Positions 58,925 through 64,000 of a stretch of DNA of 64,000 nucleotides are shown one piece after another. The translations under genes were made by a program, and so were the position numbers. Within the stretch, counting starts at the first letter, position 1, and each line of letters opens with the position of its first letter. Origin of the DNA: Opisthocomus hoazin (lineage: Eukaryota; Chordata; Aves; Opisthocomiformes; Opisthocomidae); contig NC_134416.1 of assembly GCF_030867145.1 (NCBI RefSeq), positions 98,371,183 through 98,435,182 on the forward strand, in the 5' to 3' direction. The notes under the pieces are model-generated. The model made no database searches. It saw nothing but the letters and a program-made list of their open reading frames with translations, and was not told the DNA's origin.

Positions 58925-61900
58925 TAGCTTCCAAGTGAATTCACAGGAATTTGACTTGAAGTGCATGTAGTTTGGTGCAGATGACTACAAGAAATTTTCT
59001 CAGTTTATTTTTTTGTTAGGGTCACTTCATTTAGGAAAGCTTTAAGGCTGAGCTAATACTTGGTGGAAGCACTGGAACACAAAGATCTATAGTCCGATTT
59101 TGGAGGTAACATCCCAGCTTGCGGTGGAAAAAAAGATATATCCTTTACTGTTTTTCTGTCAGTTTTATCATACTCATATTACATAGCTCAGCTACTGTTT
59201 AAACAAAGACTTCAATGAATATGATTCTGTGGAAAACAAATATGGATAGTTTAGCTCATTCTCATGGAGTGATCTCCATGAGATGAGTAAGTTCTTCCTC
59301 CTACAATGAAGCTGCAGATCAGCCATGTGAAGAACAGCAGTAGATTTATGAGTTTAACATGCAGCTGATTATAACAGGATTTGGGTACTAAGCACTCCAG
59401 CACACATTTGAAGATTTTAGCTTTAATCCCTTGTTAGTGTTATCTATAGAGACACTGATAGAAATTTGCCTATTTCGAAGTTTCTATCTTTGTTAGTGTG
59501 ACATTCAATATGCAGAAGATGATTTCTAAATATAGCTTATTTTTTATGATATTCTCTCAGTAACCGGGTTTCTTTTTATCAAACACAGATTCCTTAGTAG
59601 CTATGCACACAGTGTTTAACACTGATGGTGTTTCACTCTGATACAGAAGTAAATCATATAGCTATTTGTTTACAAACACTGAATTAGAAAACAGAGCTGT
59701 CAACACCACTTTCTACCACAAGATTTTAAGGAATCAAATTTGATTGTTTTAAAAAATTGTACTGAATCCAAATGCTATGCAACATAATTAAAAATTCTTC
59801 TTTCCAACTTCATGTAAATATACCCCTCTTGGAAGAAAAAACATCAACAACCCCTTGTATTTGATATTCCAGCCTTTAATTTCTATTTGATCCTAACTTT
59901 CTGATAGTTTCACTTCAAGATAAAGTGATGCAATAGAGTCCAAGTTCCTACATAAGAAACTAATACTAGGTCTTTACTCTGTATCAGCTCTCTAACATGC
60001 GTCACAAAGAAGTGTTACCTTTTTCCAATTTTCCATCCTTTTGTTGAATAGTTTCAGCCCAGTTTCAGTGGAGTTCCATCCAGTAAGGTCAGTAGAAGGA
60101 CTTCTATGTGTTGCTAAGGGATTTTAGAAGCAGATCCCCTCTTTTTCTTCTGACATTTATCGGATGTGGCAAGCAAACAACATCTTCAGCTATGCTTCAG
60201 ATGTACACTTCATTTCCCTCTGAGCCTAAATACCTAGTGTGTGATACAGTCTGAATTTTTTGCCTCATTATCTCCAATTACTTAGGACTATTTCATGTAT
60301 ATATAGAATTACATTTAATACAGAACAGACTGAGGCAAATATCAGGTAAAAATGCTTTCTTTTGTAAGGCTACATTCTTGCTCATTTTAATAGACTTGTT
60401 ACTCATAGGAAAAAGTGTGTGAAAGATATTTTTAAATGAAAATAATTATTTTCCCATTTGAACTTATTTTTGTAGAAATTCGGTAATTAATAAGAACATA
60501 GAAATTCATAGAACAGAAACCTTCCTTTTCAGGAACCTAGATGCCATTTTTATCTGTTATTGTTAAAACAGTATCAGGAAGACTTACTAAATGAAATTTC
60601 AAGGATTTTCTGGTATTTAGTTGACTTTTAGGGAGATAATACTTTTTGTGACAAATTGCTACATGTGCATGGTTTCAGTATTCAATCGTGATGCTTTTTA
60701 GCTGATGATTGGGCATAAAACATAAGTTTCATAGAGAGATATTGATCTTACTGGAAGAACATAGGATAAGGAGAGTCTTAAAGCGTGCTTTTTTAGAACT
60801 ACTACTTTTTCTCTTATTGAAAATTGTATTTGTAAAATGCAGTGATTTAATGCTGTTTGAATTTGCTTTTTAAAAATAAAGGTTTAATGCACGAAAATTT
60901 ACTCCTGAGGTTGTAGGCCAAGCATTCCAAAGTTGCTAAAAATGAAAGTGTTAGTTGCTTGTGTGGTCTTACTCCATTATCCATATGCACAAGTTTTATG
61001 ATTATTTCATTATATTGTACTGTGTGTCTTACAGTGCGGCAATCAATACTGTATCTACTCTGGTGAAAGCTTGATTGTAAAGCCACTGCCTCACTTTTTA
61101 CAGCAATTAGAAAGCATGCAGGAAAAGAAACATGACTCTGTGGTTAAGCCAGTCAGGGATTTTCCTGGGACTACTCAGTTGTATTCTTGTCTGTGCCAAA
61201 GATTGCATGAATTCAAGACAAATAGTTTATGAGCAGTCACTTGGTGAGGTGCTTGGTTTAGGCTGTTTAAGGGACATACCAGGTCACACTTGCTGCAACA
61301 GAGATAAGTGGGGACTGCTTTGGACATGAAGTTCTGCAATGGTCTAACTATTCTGAAGAAGAAGAATCAGTTCTGCACAGGGATGCTGGGTAAGCTTATT
61401 TGTGAATACTGTTTAAGATCTATCCACTATTGGAAATAGGACACAGAGATTTTCATAAGCCTCTATTTCACATGCATGCTGTAAAACTAAGATAATATGT
61501 GTAAAATACTTAGGTGTTTAATGGTGAGACATATAAAAGGGTATATGAAGTATTTTGTTCTACCTTGTACGCCCTCCATCAAGAAAAAGGGGGGGGGGGG
61601 GAAGGAAAAAAGGAATAAATGTTTAGAAGGGGGTGATTGGCCTGATGTATAAGTAAAGATAAAGGAAAATGAAGGAATCTGTTTAAACTGATAGCCCATG
61701 GAGTAATGAGAGCTTGAAAATCTAAGGATCTCTTCTAAGACTTCTCTGCTGTGCTTTTTATTTATATCAGCAGTGAAAGGTATTTTATTTGCCTGCTGAA
61801 GCTGAAGTAATAGACTTCTTCATTTCAGCAGGTCACTACGAGTGATCAGTTTATACCAGGCTTGCTGTAAATTACAGTCTGATTTTACAAATTGGACAGC

Positions 61901-64000
61901 TTTAATATTTGAGCAGTAGAAATCATAGCCTTTAAAGGATTTAAGCTGTTCTTTTTGGTTATTATAATTTAGTGTTCTGATGTGAGAGTCTTCGTTTTAT
62001 GCTTATTTTAAAGTTACCCCAAGACACCTAGTGAAACAGTTTCCATTAAAGCTTACTTGAACCTTAAAAGGCATTATACACTAGAAATAATAAAAACCCA
62101 ACATTGCTTCTACTTTCATTCTTCATAACTTTCACAAGTTATAGCCTATGTAACTGATTTTTATTCATTTAAATAATTTCAAAGAAAACTGAAAATACAA
62201 CAAGAGGCAGTATGAAATGTGAGGATTTTTTAAAATAATAATTATTTGCCTCTTCAGATAACATTCTTGTACACAAAATAAAACAGACCATTTTTAACAG
62301 GGCACCACATACATATCTTTATAGCATAAATCTCCTAGATTTATCGTAATTAGGTAGTGGACATGAGGTTATTGAGTCAATACCTGTCTCAAACTGCACT
62401 AATAAAAATAATTACTTTCTAAAAAGAGATTTCATGATTTATAAGCATAAATTTGGAAGACTCCATACTTTCTTCAGTAGGAGTGGAAGACTAACGATGT
62501 TGAATAATTGCTTTCTTTAAGTTCCAAACTACAAGTTTTTGTGCAAAGGCCTACGAATTTTCTTTATTTTTCTGCTGTGAAAACATTCCTTTATTTTTGT
62601 TATTTTATGTGGCTATTCTAAGAAGAGATTATATCTTGCACAAGGCTGTCTGTAGATTCTTTCGGTTTGACTCAGATTAAAACCTCAATTGCTAATCTTA
62701 TCAAGTAGATTGTTCCTTCTGGAAATTATGCCTTCCGACCTTGTCTGCATCACAGCAGCCAACCTTTCTGCCAGAGGCTTAGCATAGTGGTGAGGTTTGA
62801 ATTAGACGTAAAGTGAAAGTATGATTTCACAATAGCAGGGATCTCTCTCATGCCCATGTGAATACTGCATGCAGCTGTTGTCATTATCCTGTTTTATGGA
62901 AAAATGAGTAGTTATTTCCAGGGCTATCAATCCAACCTTCATCCCAAGTATCAAATGTGCTTTGGTGAGATCTTCAATCCATTTGTGTAGCTGCTTTAAT
63001 GCTCAGCAGCTACTCTACCTAACTTAAACTAGATGTCTCGGCATCTATATTTATGTGAAACAGTTGTTCCACACTCTGCTGATGGCTAAATTTAATAATA
63101 GTTCCTTTTTTCATCATGTGTGTGATATAAGCCTTATTTGCAATAGTTATCTCTAGAATGAAGGAGAGGTCATATACATACTAGAGATGTAGATGTCTAA
63201 AACTGGCTCAGTTTTCCAAAGTTTGTAACAAAATACATTGCTTTTAAAGACTGTGCTCTAAGCAACACGTTTTAAAAGGAATATGTTTTAGCATACAGTG
63301 GAATTGTTTTCTTAAAACTGCAGAGGAATTGCGCATGTGAGGGCTAAGAAAATTGGAAAGCAGAAGAATTGAATGCTAAGGTAGCATGGAGACTTCAGGC
63401 TTTCTACTGTGCCAAGCAACAAATTGTCAGAGAACACGTCAAGCAAAACTTAGCAGAAAGTGTGTGAAGATGATGAGTGTGCTTTCATTTTTGTAACTCA
63501 TGAATATTTAGTTAGCGGCTTTCCAAAGATGTGCAGAAGAATAAAAAAAGAAAAAAATCAGTTAATATAAAAGCCATGGTCTAAGTCAATGGCAGTGACA
63601 GTGTTTAGATGTTCAGTTTGACTTCAAAGGATGTGGGCTTGATATTTTTAAAGACTTAGAGAGGCTTTTCTTTGGCTGTAATAGTAAATTACGCTAATAA
63701 CCATTACTTCTGATATTTAAACATTTTATTTGGTTTCCATTTCAGGACAAAAGTTCAGGTGTAACTAAAATTCATGCTGGGGTAGTTCAGCATTCTTATG
63801 AAATGCACAGTTCTTCTAGGAGTGTGGATGTTGGCGAAAGACAGAGGAAAGCAAGAAGATTAAATATGAGACTTGTATTTTATTTCCCTGTAATTTTTCC
63901 ATTTTAAGAGCTTAATATTACACATCAAAGGAAGAAGTTTTTGAAGATTCATTCTCTCTCTTTGAGGAAGAAAATTATTGTAAGTATATTTCTTTGTTTT
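58925..64000. other. Unique AT-rich DNA, no gene recognised
   Basis: No recognised gene or interspersed repeat. A 13-G run lies at 61589-61601. Near the right end, 63746-63907 is a splice-acceptor-led open segment discussed as a weak exon candidate. Frames of 65-79 codons elsewhere lack motifs. Confidence 0.5.
61589..61601. repeat. Poly(G) tract, 13 G
   Basis: Uninterrupted run of 13 G between A-rich flanks; purine-only for about 35 bp around it. Confidence 0.95.

Noticed and set aside
1..64000. CRISPR array, prokaryotic operons, tRNA or rRNA genes
   Set aside because: No spaced identical repeats, no ribosome-binding-site-led gene arrays and no tRNA box motifs were seen; the repeat content is that of a bird nuclear genome.

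Overview
This is an AT-rich stretch of vertebrate nuclear DNA, almost certainly from a bird. The evidence is the repeat content: at least eight CR1-type LINE loci, several with the 8-bp 3' tail repeat typical of CR1 (ATTCTATG or ATTCTGTG, or the reverse complement), and three copies of an ERVL-like solo LTR of a kind familiar from bird genomes. There are no bacterial operons, no CRISPR array and no recognisable RNA gene. No host protein-coding exon can be named. Most open frames of 60-100 codons look like chance frames in AT-rich DNA. The window is best read as an intergenic region or a large intron.

Layout. 1-5.4 kb: unique AT-rich DNA. 5.4-6.95 kb: composite CR1 with a minus-strand piece abutting a plus-strand piece, the same RT segment being present in both. 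7-13.7 kb: mostly unique, with a 19-bp tandem duplication near 7.9 kb and an unclassified repeat-like stretch with about 50-bp periodicity at 8.7-9.2 kb. 13.74-14.14 kb: LTR copy 1 (minus). 16.94-18.17 kb: plus-strand CR1 with an RT frame broken by a single in-frame stop. 18.2-26.2 kb: unique DNA with a G22 tract. 26.24-27.14 kb and 28.83-28.99 kb: two minus-strand CR1 3' ends of the same type. 33.76-36.63 kb: the most informative locus, a CR1 5' end (ORF1 esterase relic plus an ORF2 endonuclease with conserved catalytic residues) joined tail-first to an inverted RT fragment. 36.6-42.5 kb: unique. 42.53-43.70 kb: an older minus-strand CR1 with its RT core missing. 52.70-53.08 kb: LTR copy 2 (minus). 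55.49-55.87 kb: CR1 3' end. 55.98-56.37 kb: LTR copy 3 (plus) with a near-match 5-bp flanking repeat. 57.4-57.8 kb: GC-rich, probably LTR-derived repeat. 58.48-58.92 kb: CR1 3' end with an uninterrupted 117-codon frame. 59-64 kb: unique DNA ending in a weak exon candidate.

Function. The retroelement genes are dead relics: RT catalytic motifs read FTDN, FADK or SADN in three loci, ORF1 has lost its start codon and its active-site His, and every locus is truncated. No new biological system is supported. The items most worth checking are the two inverted CR1 composites, which share nearly the same RT-start breakpoint, the well-preserved endonuclease frame, and a few splice-site-flanked exon candidates.
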